Source of the DNA: Rebecca billardiae RCC1528
Taxonomy: Eukaryota > Haptophyta
Direction of reading: 5' to 3'
DNA length: 64,000 bases
NCBI GenBank assembly: GCA_965240325.2
Contig: OZ251234.1
Location: forward strand, 1,550,001 to 1,614,000
The notes under the pieces were generated by a model. The model was not told where the DNA came from and searched no databases. It saw nothing but the letters and a program-made list of their open reading frames with translations. The position numbers and the translations under genes are program-made. Each line of letters starts with the position of its first letter. Position 1 is the first letter of the stretch. Positions 42,389 to 54,442 of the stretch are shown here, piece by piece.

Positions 42389-43312
42389 AGCGGCGGAGGG
42401 CGCTGAGGCCGCGCACGGCGTGAGGCGCGGCGTCGGCCGAGTCGGTCTGCAGAGGATGCGCGGCGCTCGGCCCGCTGCGCAGCAGCAGTGTGCCTCACTT
42501 TGCCCCGAGCGCCGTCCTCCGCGTCGCCTCCTTCCCGCCTTGGAGCAGCACGCATGTGCGCGCCGCCACCTCGAAGGCGGCACGGGCTTGCTCAGACGAC
42601 CGCGCGCGCGTGGCGCGCGACTCGGTCGACTGCGCGCGCGCGCTGCCGCGGTGCAAGGTAGCGCCACCCCATACGCGCGCCGTGCCCGCGCGTGCCTTTG
42701 CTTACGGCCATCTCATGAGCGTAGTGCTCGTTTGTCTGCTTGCTCTCACGAATGGTTCGCTGTGCCTCACGCCAGCGCTCGTCGGTCGATCAGCGAGGTG
42801 TTGAGTGACATTGGATACCCATGACGAAGGCCTAGCCGTGTGTACCATTCTCAGCACGAATGCAAGCGGACGCTATGGCTCCGCATCGATGGTACCAACA
42901 CTCACGCCGCTGTCTTTTCCAGCTTCACGTCACTCAACACTAGTCGGATGCGCAAGCAGCATTAGACATGTGTGTGAGCTCGCACTCACGTCCGCGCACA
43001 CGCTCTCGCAAGGCCACGGCGCGCGTATGAGGTGGCGCTACCTTGCACCGCGGCAGCGCGCGCGCGCAGTCGACCGAGTCGCGCGCCACGCGCGCGCGGT
43101 CGTCTGAGCAAGCCCGTGCCGCCTTCGAGGTGGCGGCGCGCACATGCGTGCTGCTCCAAGGCGGGAAGGAGGCGACGCGGAGGACGGCGCTCGGGGCAAA
43201 GTGAGGCACACTGCTGCTGCGCAGCGGGCCGAGCGCCGCGCATCCTCTGCAGACCGACTCGGCCGACGCCGCGCCTCACGCCGTGCGCGGCCTCAGCGCC
43301 CTCCGCCGCTGA
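42389..43312. mobile_element. Foldback element with 296-bp inverted arms
   Basis: The left arm (42389-42684) and right arm (43015-43310) are reverse complements with no length change and about one visible mismatch. A 330-bp unique spacer (42685-43014) separates them. Ends read AGCGGCGGAGG inward. No transposase is encoded; both arms carry the same ORF in opposite directions, which is a by-product of the inversion. Outside the arms lie the two halves of a dispersed repeat that is uninterrupted at 40044-40160, showing that this is an insertion. Confidence 0.88.
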
Positions 43313-43405
43313 TAGTACTCGCTCCGCTCCGCTCGCACCGGGCGCCGGGGCAAACAGAGCCCGACCGACCTCCGCGGCTGTCGCCAGCGGAGTTGCTCAC
43401 CCTTA
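43313..43405 (-). repeat. Dispersed repeat half next to the foldback element
   Basis: Reverse complement of 40044-40136, same length (93 bp), about one mismatch (TTTGCCCCGG against TTTGCCTCGG). Confidence 0.9.
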
Positions 43406-43436
43406 TTACAGTAGTCCTTCGGCCCCCGACCAACCC

Positions 43437-43453
43437 AAGGGGAGTCCCCTTGA
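43437..43453. other. Short hairpin upstream of the coiled-coil gene
   Basis: CAAGGGG-AGT-CCCCTTG, 7-bp arms and a 3-base loop, about 170 bases before the ATG at 43621. Confidence 0.6.
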
Positions 43454-43620
43454 CCAACCTACGTACCCGTGCCGGCCGTGCGCGTACGGGAGGGCAAAGG
43501 AAAGGACGGAAACGAGCCTCCCGGACTCCCCCCGCCGCTGGCCAGACCGAGCGGGGGCCGGGCCGGGGGGGGCCGAAGGTGCTGTGCCACCTGGGCGGGG
43601 AAGTTGGAGCACGTATCCCG

Positions 43621-44763
43621 ATGGACAGCATCGACGATCTGAGCATCAACGAACTCATGCACGTCGCACGCTTCGTGGGCGTCGACATGAGCGCCCCGGG
43701 CGGCCACCGTAACCACAAGGTTACCTGGTCAAACGCCATCAAGGCAAAGTCGCTCGACGATCTCAAGAGGAAAGCTTACGAGCTGGGCCGTCACGAGCCC
43801 GCGGGCCGCGCCGCCCACTCGAGCCACAAGAAGTCGTGGATCATGGCCATCCACTACGGCCTCACCGAGCGGCCGTCGCGGCACGCCTCAGACGCGTCCA
43901 CTGCCCGTCAAAACGAGAACCAAAACTCGAACGAGAATGTGGCGGATCTGCAGTGGCGGCTAGAGCGCGCGCGCGAGAAAACGGTTACCTACAGAGCACA
44001 GGCTGAGGCGGCCGAGGCGCGTGGCGCTGCCGCGGCGAGGGCGGCGTCGGATGCGGAGATAGAGCGGCTGCGCGTGCAGCTGCGCGAAACCACCGCCTCC
44101 GCGCGCGCCGCCTCCGCCTCCACGCGCGCCGCCGCCGATGCGGCCCAGGCGCGCGCTGCTGCCGAACTGGAGGCCGCGCTCGAGCGCGCGAGGTCGGAGG
44201 CGAGCGCCGCTGCCGAACTGCGCGCCCGGCTCGAGCGCGCGACGTCGGAGGCACGCGAAGCGCAGCGTGAGGCGATCAACGCGCGCGCGATCGCTGCCGA
44301 CGCGGTGTCGGACGCGAGAGAGGCGGAGGCAGAGCGGGACGGCTTGAGGGTGGACGTGGAGGCCCAGAGGGCACAGGCTGACGCGCTCCGCGAGCAGCTC
44401 GCCGCAGCACTCGATGCGGCGCGCCTCGCGGAGGAGGAGGCGACGCGGCGCGCGGAGGAGGAGGCGACGCGGCGCGCGGAGGCGCACGCGGGCGATTTCG
44501 GCGCGCGTGTGCGCTCCATGGGCCTCCGCAGTGCCGCCGTTGCTGGCGCCGCTGCCACCGTCGCCGCGCGCACCCTCGCCAACCAAGGCGCGCGCCTGGC
44601 GGCGGATCTCGAGAGGCGCGCGAGCTTGGCGCAGGACGAGGTGGAGGCAAGGATCGCCGCTCGGCGTGGCGCGGCGCGCGCCGAGGCACCCGCCGGGGAG
44701 GCACCCGCCGCCGACTCCGAGCCCGTCGCCGAGGCGGGGCCTGGCGCAGTCGTCCACTACTAG
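43621..44763 (+). CDS. Coiled-coil protein with duplicated SAP-like motif
   Basis: 380 aa. Residues ~1-80 contain two similar units: SIDDLSINELMHVARFVGVD ... HRNHKVTWSNAI and SLDDLKRKAYELGRHEPAGR ... HSSHKKSWIMAI. Each has D-D-L, then H-x-x-H-K-x-x-W-x-x-A-I. This looks like a small helical, SAP-like motif, but I do not know a named family. Residues ~100-300 are a long Ala/Glu/Arg coiled coil with heptad character (ERLRVQLRETTASARAASAS, DGLRVDVEAQRAQADALREQ). The C-terminus has a short weakly hydrophobic stretch (SAAVAGAAATVAARTLA). The frame is open upstream to 43144 through the foldback arm, but the first convincing Met is 43621. The only intact-looking gene in the repeat block. Confidence 0.62.
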   Translation: MDSIDDLSINELMHVARFVGVDMSAPGGHRNHKVTWSNAIKAKSLDDLKRKAYELGRHEPAGRAAHSSHKKSWIMAIHYGLTERPSRHASDASTARQNENQNSNENVADLQWRLERAREKTVTYRAQAEAAEARGAAAARAASDAEIERLRVQLRETTASARAASASTRAAADAAQARAAAELEAALERARSEASAAAELRARLERATSEAREAQREAINARAIAADAVSDAREAEAERDGLRVDVEAQRAQADALREQLAAALDAARLAEEEATRRAEEEATRRAEAHAGDFGARVRSMGLRSAAVAGAAATVAARTLANQGARLAADLERRASLAQDEVEARIAARRGAARAEAPAGEAPAADSEPVAEAGPGAVVHY

Positions 44764-45590
44764 GTGGCGAGGCAGCGCGCGGCGATCGGAGCGCGCACGT
44801 CCGAGCCCATGGCATAGACGGCCGAAGCGCGCGAGGCGTGGGCGGCAGAGCACGCGGTGCTGAGCGTGCGGCAGGAGGAGGCGCTGCTCCCGACTGCCGA
44901 GCTGGAGGCGGCGCTCCCGGATGCGCACTAGCCCGCCGCGCCCGGCGCTGGACCCTCGACGAGCGCGCCGCCGCGCTGGGCGCCGAGCGGCACCGGCGGC
45001 GCACTGCAGACGCCACCAACAAGGCGGCGGCCGACGCGGCAGTGACCGGGGCGATCGCGGACACGTCGCGGCGCAAGTCGTCGCCGCCGCCCAAACCATC
45101 GCGCGCCGCCGCCGCCGCTGGTACCGTGCCGCGCGCCGTCACGTGGAGCGCGCGATTGCCACCGAGCAGCTCGCCGGCCGCGCGCGCGGGCGTGCGCGCC
45201 GCGCACGCCGCGGCGCGCCGCGCGTCGGCGCCGTCGGCCGACAGCCCGCTCCGCCGACCGCGCGCGGCGCGCGTGACGCTTCTTCGAGGCCGAGCGGCCG
45301 TCGCCGCCGATCTGCCTCGCGCACCGCTGCCTCGCGGGCTAGGGTCGTATCGTCCGGCCGACGTGCCCGCATCACACTGCACACACAACATCCGTGAACT
45401 ATGTCCGATTGAGCGGGCTTCTGAGCCAACAGGGCAACACGCGAGTCACGCGCGCGCCGTGACGCGAGTGCGCTGTCATTGACAGTGTCATCGGAAATGA
45501 TCGATGCCACAGTGCTGCACTACTGAGTCTACTCATATGAGGCCCAGAAGGCAGAATAAACTGAAGACGATACGGTTCATGCAGAACTAT
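44764..45590. other. GC-rich flank, no supported gene
   Basis: To about 45320 the sequence has an Ala/Arg codon character like the preceding coiled coil (for example ELEAAL-type fragments at 44898), interrupted by stops. It may be a decayed extension or duplicate of that gene. From 45400 on, GC drops and nothing is recognised. Confidence 0.35.
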
Positions 45591-47519
<1,929 letters not shown>

Positions 47520-47639
47520 CCGCGTTCCGCGGTCCTTCCGTAGAACCAACGCAGTTAGGGGCCCGCGGTGCACCCTCCGTCGGCTGCTCGGCTGCTCAAT
47601 GTCGTAGCTGCTCAATGTCGTATGAAGATTTATAATGGG

Positions 47640-49086
47640 CCAGGCCCAGTGGCAGTGGCAGTCTGCGAGACGCGTCGCAAGTTGGCAGTCCAGCTTGCCC
47701 GCCGCGTGCGCCGCGGCCGCGATCTCGTCGCCGTCCATGTCCTCGAACAGCTTGGCGGCGTTGGCGATGCGTCGGGACTTGGCGCGCTCGTCCGATTTGT
47801 TCATCGCACCCGCCGCCGCGGCGCCGCCATCGTCCCGCTGCTTGCGCTTGCCGAGGCGGTTGGAGTTGCCGCGCATCGACCGCGAGCGCGCCGCGTGCGC
47901 GCATGCGCCGCCGCGCCGGTGCGCTCCGCTGCCAGCGCCTTGCGTACCTTACGGCGCCGAAAACGGATCCGGCGCTCAGCGTTGCGCAGCGCGCGTGTGT
48001 CCTGGTCGCACGCCTCGCACACGAGCAGCAGCGCCAGCGCCATCTGCGCGTCCTCGTCGACCTCGGCCGAGTGCAGCGTCACGGGCGCGCCGCCCGCGCG
48101 TGCCGCCATCTCCTCGCGCTGCAGCTGCTCTGCGATGGCGCGGTCGCTGCGCAGCTGCTCGGCCAGCGGGTCGGGCGCGGCGGAGCGCTGCTCGCGCAGG
48201 CGGAGCGCGGCGGCGGACGTACTCCTCCAGCGCGGCCTACTCGTCGTTCAGCGGCGCGCCGGGCCGGCAGCGCGCCCGTGATCGCCGACCGTCCGACCGA
48301 GAGCCGCGCGCGGCCATGTGTGCGCGCAGCTCCGCCGTCTCCTCCTACGAGAGCATGCCTGCGCGGCGGCGGCGGCGGCGCGGCCGGGGTAGCGCATGCG
48401 CGAGGTGCGTCAACAGTCAGCGCCGTACGGCTGGTCGGCGCGCCACGTGCCCGTCGCGCGCGCACGCGCGCGCGCGCGCCGCGCACAGAGCAGCGACGCC
48501 GGCAGCTGCAGTTTGTGAGGGGCCGCCACGCTCATCGTCGCGACGCGGAAGACGATCTTGAGCACGTGGGAGAACGGGCCCGACGCGTCCTTGCGCTGCA
48601 CGAAGATCAGCTTCATCGGTGGCACCACAGCCGCCATCAGCTGGCCTCTTGTGCACCAGCTTGGCCAGGCGCGGCGAGCGACCACCTCCAGCGGCCAGGC
48701 GGAGTTGACCGCCTTGGCGACAGGGTCCACGCGCCACACCGTCTTGGTGCGCGAGTCCCACGCGCCCGGAAGCGACGCCTGCGTGGTCTGCGCGTCGGGC
48801 AGGTCGAGAAGATGCGCCTCACCATGATCAGGCTCAGCGCCTCGATCACCACCTGCTTCGCCGTGTCGATCATCTTGGCACGCCTTGCTGGCGCACACGG
48901 TCGCGTAGTGTCTTGCGCACGCAACTTGCCCACCACCTTGGTTAGCACGTGGCAGCGGCGGTCCTGGATGCGCTGATGCACCTGGCCCGAGAGCAGCGGG
49001 TTGTTGCAGCTCGGGCAGAACGCCCGCACCGCCATCTGCGGCGCCAGCACCTGCTCCTTCGCGTCGCGCAGTGTCGCAGTCGTCAC
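47640..49086 (-). pseudogene. Broken coding region with a zinc-ribbon-like start
   Basis: From the ATG at 49086 the minus strand reads VRAFCPSCNNPLLSGQVHQR ... AKMIDTAKQVVIEALSLIMV. Around 48830 the sensible frame changes to LLDLPDAQTTQASLPGAWDS ... VVPPMKLIFVQRKDASGPFS, ending near 48490. Further protein-like pieces follow at 47801-48109 (EDAQMALALLLVCEACDQDT, then RNAERRIRFRRRKVRKALAA) and 47640-47876 (SDERAKSRRIANAAKLFEDM). At least three frame changes are needed. CPSC could be half of a zinc ribbon. Family unknown; probably a decayed gene. Confidence 0.4.
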
Positions 49087-49506
49087 GCCGCGGCCTGCGG
49101 TCCGCCGGTCCGCGCGTGCACGCGGTAGAGTTTCGCCCGGTGTCGTTTCAGAACGGCCCGATGTCGTGCGTCCCCAAGCGCATCAACGCGTTCCGCATGC
49201 CGAGCCGGTTCGCGTGCGCGTCCAGGAATCAGGATTTCTGATCTGTCTTGCGCGCCCGCGCCGCGTCGCCGGCGTTTGACTGCGGGTCGAGAGGTCCACT
49301 GGTCATCGACTCATCGCGGGGAGCGATCGCCGGACCGCCCAGTCCGGAGTGGATCACTGTTGTCTGGTGCTGGGCGGAGTCCGGCCCCGGGCATTACCAC
49401 AATGGCGCAGATTCGTTTACTGACAATGTGACGGCCGTCCAACGACATACGCGAAATGACCCGGGCGCGGCCTTTTAAGCTTGGGATGGACAGCATTGTA
49501 CCGTAC
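49087..49506. other. Gene-poor stretch
   Basis: No supported gene or clear repeat; composition is intermediate. Confidence 0.4.
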
Positions 49507-50048
49507 CCCTCAAAAAATCGAAAACTCACCCTCCAACAACCCTAAATATCGTCCCCCGTCCCCTTTTCTTTGATCAAAAGATCTTTTTGACAACGTAGTG
49601 AGGGCCCCCGGTGGGGCTCCACGCTACGCGCTCCGCCCTGCACCGCGGGCCATGAATACGAAGCGCGGTGCAAATGTTCTCCAGTAGTGAATACGACCCC
49701 GACGAAGCCAATATATAGCGGTTGGTTACTTCGCTGATCCCGTAAGGACGTGCAAAAATAGCCTCAAAGAAGCTGACGCTTGTATTGGACTTGTAACCGT
49801 CCTACTTCACACAGAAGTGAACTCTCACGCCCGGCCGTCCACGATTGATTAGGGGAATGTCGTGGGCGCGGTTTTTTTCTCCGTGATGCATCTGTAGAGA
49901 GGGTCTCAAAATTCGAAACTCGGTCTCCGCCAGCCCTAAAAATCGGCCCCCGGGTCCCTTTTTCTTGATCAAAGATTTTTTGAAACGTGGTTCGGGCCCG
50001 CTGGTGCGGGCTCCACGCTGCGCGCTCCGCCCTGCACCGCGGGCCATA
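49507..50048. repeat. Diverged direct repeats ~155 bp, spacing ~386 bp
   Basis: Copies at about 49507-49663 and 49893-50048 share CTCAAAA..TCGAAA, TTGATCAAA, and CGCGCTCCGCCCTGCACCGC followed by GGGCCAT. The ends are more conserved than the middle. No ORF of note. Possibly the LTR-like or terminal repeats of a small decayed element; no target duplication was found. Confidence 0.72.
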
Positions 50049-50157
50049 ACTAGGCTACACTAGTTTCATGTTATAATAATTATTATTATAATTATATATA
50101 TATAATATACGGCTACTCAGAACTAGCCGCTGCCGGATCCGATCTTTATAGTTTATG

Positions 50158-50174
50158 CCCCCCCCCCCCCCCCC
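50158..50174. repeat. Poly-C run (17)
   Basis: A homopolymer of C in an otherwise A+T-rich spacer. Copy A of the dispersed repeat also has a C-run upstream (31184-31191). Confidence 0.9.
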
Positions 50175-50402
50175 GAAACGCGAAAGCGAAAGGTCCGCGA
50201 TAAAGGCGATCTGCGACGAAACTCAGGCGGCTCATCAATTGGAAGAATTGGGGCGGCCGCCCAATGCGGCCTCGCCGAAGTGGTCGTAAATTTGGTCGTA
50301 ACACACACATTGCTATCGTAACACACACATTGCTATGGGCCTTGAGGCGCGGACCAATCGGCTTCGAGGCCAAGATTTCGTCAATCGTCGCAGATCGATT
50401 TA

Positions 50403-50590
50403 TGAGCGTGAGCGAAAGGCCGGGGCGGGGGGTGGGGGGGGCACGTGCTCCGCAAAATCAAAAAGAGGATGCGCGCAGGATTTTGGGGATTTTGATTTTG
50501 TAGGCGGTGGATTTAGGACATTTAGGTGTGAAAAGCGCATTTGAGATGACCATATCACTGCCCTTGATTACGCGGTTTGATTGCGTTTCT
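50403..50590 (+). repeat. Dispersed repeat family, copy B
   Basis: Same ordered blocks as 31201-31350 (GAGCGTGAGCGAAAG; GCACGTGCTCCGCAAAATCA; GCGCGCAGGAT; GGATTTAG; GCGCATTTGAG) with extra bases in the G-run and after the AGGATT block. Confidence 0.8.
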
Positions 50591-52157
50591 ACTAGCTATC
50601 CGATTCCCCTGCTCGTCGTATTAGTTTCTGTTACTGTTAGTACCATGGGTACTCATAGGACAATTCCCTCGTTGAATAGCAACAAATAATAGCCTTGGCC
50701 TTTACTTGGCCCAATGCGGGTGGCATTCGACACCTGGCTATCTGCGATGATTCACAGCTCTCTGAAAACGAGTGTGTCCTGGACAATTTGAATTGAAAGG
50801 GAAAGTCATGATTGCGTTTGTGACCCAAGATTCCCATGCCCATATTATTAAGCATAAATAGTCATATATATATATATATAGAGTTAGGACAATTCATCGG
50901 TGAACAGAAACAAGAAGCTTGCGGCTTCTTGATATCGAGATCCGATTCAAAGCCGATCAGCAGGCGTGGTCTCCAAGATAATCTTGTATCTTTGAAATCA
51001 CCTGTATGTAAATTACCAATCACTGCCCGCCTGACGGCGACGTTCACCGATGACTCACGAGGCAGCATCTGCAAGCATGGCGAAAGTACCAACTCTACCC
51101 GACGCCGAGTAGCCGAACACCTGCAGCTATGGGCAGTGGTTGAGGGCTCGCAGTCGTGGGGTGAGACTGAGAGTGGCCGCGCGGCGCGCGCGACTGGCTG
51201 GCCGTGCGGTGGGTGCTGCGAGCATTCAGGTGGGGGCGGCAGAGCTTCGCACGATGCTGACCCGCAGCTGCCGGAGCGTGCGCACCGTGTCTACCCGGCA
51301 ACTTGGCGGCCGCTCGCGCCTGAGCGCACAGCGCGCTCCAGCCGCGGAGCACCGTGTCGTCCGTGACTGCCACCGGGTCAGCACGGTTGAACGCGTGGTC
51401 GGCCCACAGGCTACTGGTGGGCGCGCAAGCGGTGCCTAGCTGTCATACTGCCTCGGTGACGTCGCGCACCACGCCTCCCGGCCCGCACCATCATTCGGTG
51501 CTCGCACCAGACTGGCTCGACAGGGGCCCCCGGGTGCGCACATGGGCCCCGGCGAGCCCGCGGCCGCGGCGAGGATCCGCGTTCGCGGGCGCTTGCGAGG
51601 GAATTTCGTGGGTCTGAACCGCTCGGGCGGGACAGTGCCACCTGTCCCGCGAGGCGCGCACCCGCAAATCGCGACACGACACCCCGACTGGCCGCCGCGC
51701 GGCGGCGGCGGGCTGGGCCGTACGGTTTTGCCTCCGCGCCAAAGCAGGCAGGCGGATCGGCGCGAGCAGGGCGGTCGGCCGGAGGAGCCGGGCCACCTGC
51801 GAGCTGAACGACGAGTTGGCTCCACCTCGGCTTCAGGCCGGTGGCCAGCTCGCGCTCGTGCGCCCAGCAGCCCGCCCCCGGGCGGCGGGGGTCGGCTCGG
51901 CGAGGGGAGCCCGCGTTTCCGCCTCCTACGGCGACCTAAGGCTAACTCCTACCCTGAGTACCCCCCCGCTGGCCGCTTGGTCCAGTCTAGATATCACTAC
52001 AGTCTCTAGAGACGGCCGTCTGACATCCGGACCTGCACCCTCGCCCTCGGTCGCTCGGGGCACAGCAGGTCCATGCGAGCCGCGCAGCGCAGATGGATCG
52101 CGCTCCAGCAGCTCAAGGCCGCGCTCAAGCCATTCGATCGCGGTTCAGATCAGGCTA
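50591..52157. other. Gene-poor region, no supported gene
   Basis: An A+T-rich left half with a short (TA)n at 50865-50880. From 51150 GC rises and long ORFs appear on both strands without recognisable domains. I see nothing to annotate. Confidence 0.45.
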
Positions 52158-52840
52158 CAGGTCGATGAGGGCAGAATGAGACAGAGGGCACTTTGAGACA
52201 AGGCGGCGGCCCAGTGGCGGCCCAGTGGCGCCCACTGGGCGTGGTGCATGGCGCCCGCCTCGCACGCGCTACAGCGCCCGGTGAGGTGGACGCAAGTCTG
52301 TCGAGGCGCGTCACATGTGTGCCCAAGGTGCATGAGATCTAGGTGCATGCCTGGCACCTCCGCTCGTTTGCCGGCCGCTCCGCTGCCCATGCCTGGCCTG
52401 CACGCACCAAACGTAGCCGTGGAACGTGCCCCGCCACTGTGAGACGCTCGCGAACCGCGATGCACGGTGCCCTTCAGTGACGAGAGCAAGGTAGTCTACT
52501 ACTGCAAGGGGACGCCAACCTGACGGCTGGCCATGCCATGGGAGGTAGTAGGGACGTCAGACACGCGCCAAGAGCCCATGGGAAGCCTGCTCTCCCCAGT
52601 TGGTGAGCTCGTCGGGCGTGCGCACGCGGTTTGTCTCAAAGTGCCCTCCCCCCCCCCAAAGTGAGACAAACTTGATGGTGCTCGTGCTCCTCAACGGCAT
52701 GGAGTTAGCCCACGAGACTCGCAGCTTGAACTCTTCGTCTGATGCCCTCCACGACGACGTGCGCGAAGGGCGTGAGCGCCATCGTGGCGGAGCGCAAAAC
52801 ACGATCCGGGATCTTGTCTCATTCTGCCCTCACCCACCTG
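52158..52840. mobile_element. Tc1/mariner-like MITE flanked by TA, 683 bp
   Basis: Ends CAGGT...ACCTG, each flanked by TA (52156-52157 and 52841-52842). After three unpaired bases, 18-bp inverted repeats follow: TGAGGGCAGAATGAGACA (52166-52183) and its exact complement (52815-52832). A second inverted pair, GGGCACTTTGAGACAA, lies inside (52186-52201 against ~52632-52648). TA flanks fit the Tc1/mariner superfamily. No transposase is encoded, so it is non-autonomous. Confidence 0.8.
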
Positions 52841-52989
52841 TATGCTTGCTGACCACCAGCGCCGACTTCGTGTCGAATCATAGAATGAGTCTGCAACTAG
52901 AGAGTGAGTTGCAGCCGCCGCTGCACGCCGGCAGCGGCAGCTTCACGACCACCTTCAGACGTTCGCTTGGTTCGTATACGGGTAGCGGT

Positions 52990-53600
52990 GCGGACAGCGC
53001 TGCAGCCTGCGTTGACAACTGCGCAGGGCACGCATCAAGCGCGCGCCCCTACTGTCTACTGAGCCTCGGACCGTGTAAGGCTGGTGGACGGGGCCCGTAA
53101 ATAAACAGCTGCAGGCGAGGCCCGGGGCGCAGATCCAGTAGAGCAGCACTGATCTGCGCACCGCCGTCGAGAGTTGCAGCAGCAGGGGCAGGCAGCCAGG
53201 TGACAACCGCGCAGGGCACGGCACGCATCAAGCGCGTGCTCCCACTGGCCTCGGGCTGTAGGGCTGGTGGACGGCCGTAAACACTTGCAGGCGACGCCCG
53301 GTGCGCAGATCCAGTCGAGCAACACTGATCTGCGCGCCGCCGCCGAGAGTTGCAGCAGCAGGGGCAGGCAGCCAGGTGCCAGCCGCGCAGGGCACGGCAC
53401 GCATCAAAACAATTACAGGCGAGGCCCGGTGCGCAGATCCAGTCGAGCAACGCCGTCGCAACACGGACCGGCGCGCCACTCCGTCCGGAGGAGAGATGTA
53501 GAGAGTTGCAACCGCCGGGGCAGGTGACAACCGCGCAGGACACGCGTCAAGCGTGCGCCTCCTGAGCACCGGGCATGAGAGCGGCCGTTATCAGTTGCAG
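52990..53600. repeat. Imperfect tandem array, ~150-180 bp units
   Basis: Blocks TTGCAGGCGA.GCCCGG, GCGCAGATCCAGT.GAGCA, GAGAGTTGCA, and ACAACCGCGCAGG.CACG recur in the same order starting near 53105, 53284 and 53410, with partial units at each end. About three full units, with indels. No real ORF. Confidence 0.82.
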
Positions 53601-54121
53601 GCGACGCCCGTCGTGCGGATCACTCGATCACTCGTCGAGCCGTCGGATCAATCGTCGAGCGTTACAGATTGGTCATCGGCCGCACGGTCGCGAGGTGCAG
53701 GCGAGGTGCAGGTGGAGGGCGGCGGCCGTCGACAGTTGCAGGCGACAGGGCGTGAGCATCCTGCTCACACATCACCCCGACGGTCCACACCCTCGGTCGC
53801 AGCCCCGCGGCGCCCGCGGTGGCATCTCGACCTCCCGTCACGGCGGTCAGCCTGGCCCGAGCGGGCCCCTCTTGACGAGCGAGTATCATCGCGGTTGCTG
53901 TTCAAATGAGCCGCCTATCTAACTTGAGTCGCGTCGACTGTAATCGATCGACGGACCCTGATTGGCCCTCCATGTTTCGTCGAGAAGAATTTTCCTTCGG
54001 ACGAACGGCAACTCGAGCGGAAAACATAATACATCGCGCAGCCATCACTCGACAAAAGCGTACTCCGAATCTTTTCTTTCGAGGCCACTACGTGCGAGGA
54101 CTGTCCCAACTGCAGGCACAG

Positions 54122-54243
54122 TGGGTAAAACTCGTCGAAACGATTGTTTGGCAAGTAAAACCCGGCGAACCGATGGTTTTTCGGAGTAACATCCGTCGAA
54201 CCGTTGGTTTAGCGAGTAAAACCAGCCGAACCGATGGTTTTTC
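54122..54243. repeat. Four 30-31-bp units upstream of the exostosin gene
   Basis: Imperfect tandem units of the form GTAAAAC..GNCGAACCGATGGTTTTTC. Spacing is 31, 30 and 30 bases. The array lies about 200 bases before the ATG at 54443, so it may be promoter or 5' UTR sequence. Confidence 0.82.
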
Positions 54244-54442
54244 ATAGAGAAAACTCCGAATTGTGGGCATTTTCGTAACTAACGGGACATCTGTGCCGCG
54301 GATCCACTTTACACGATTAAGTAGAGTAGATAACCAAGCCGTTACACGGCACACTCCGCCTCCGCCACACTCCTTCGGCTGGTCCGGTCGACCGGTCCGG
54401 ACTTTGGTCGTCACTCACCGTGCGCACGATGGCACCACAGGA

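Noticed and set aside
42389-42684. ORFs in the foldback arms as genes
   Set aside because: The same 100-codon frame appears in both inverted arms, has no domain, and the arms belong to a mobile element.
53049-53569. Cys-rich minus-strand ORFs (CCCNS repeats)
   Set aside because: They result from the tandem array in three frames; no start, signal or conservation between frames.
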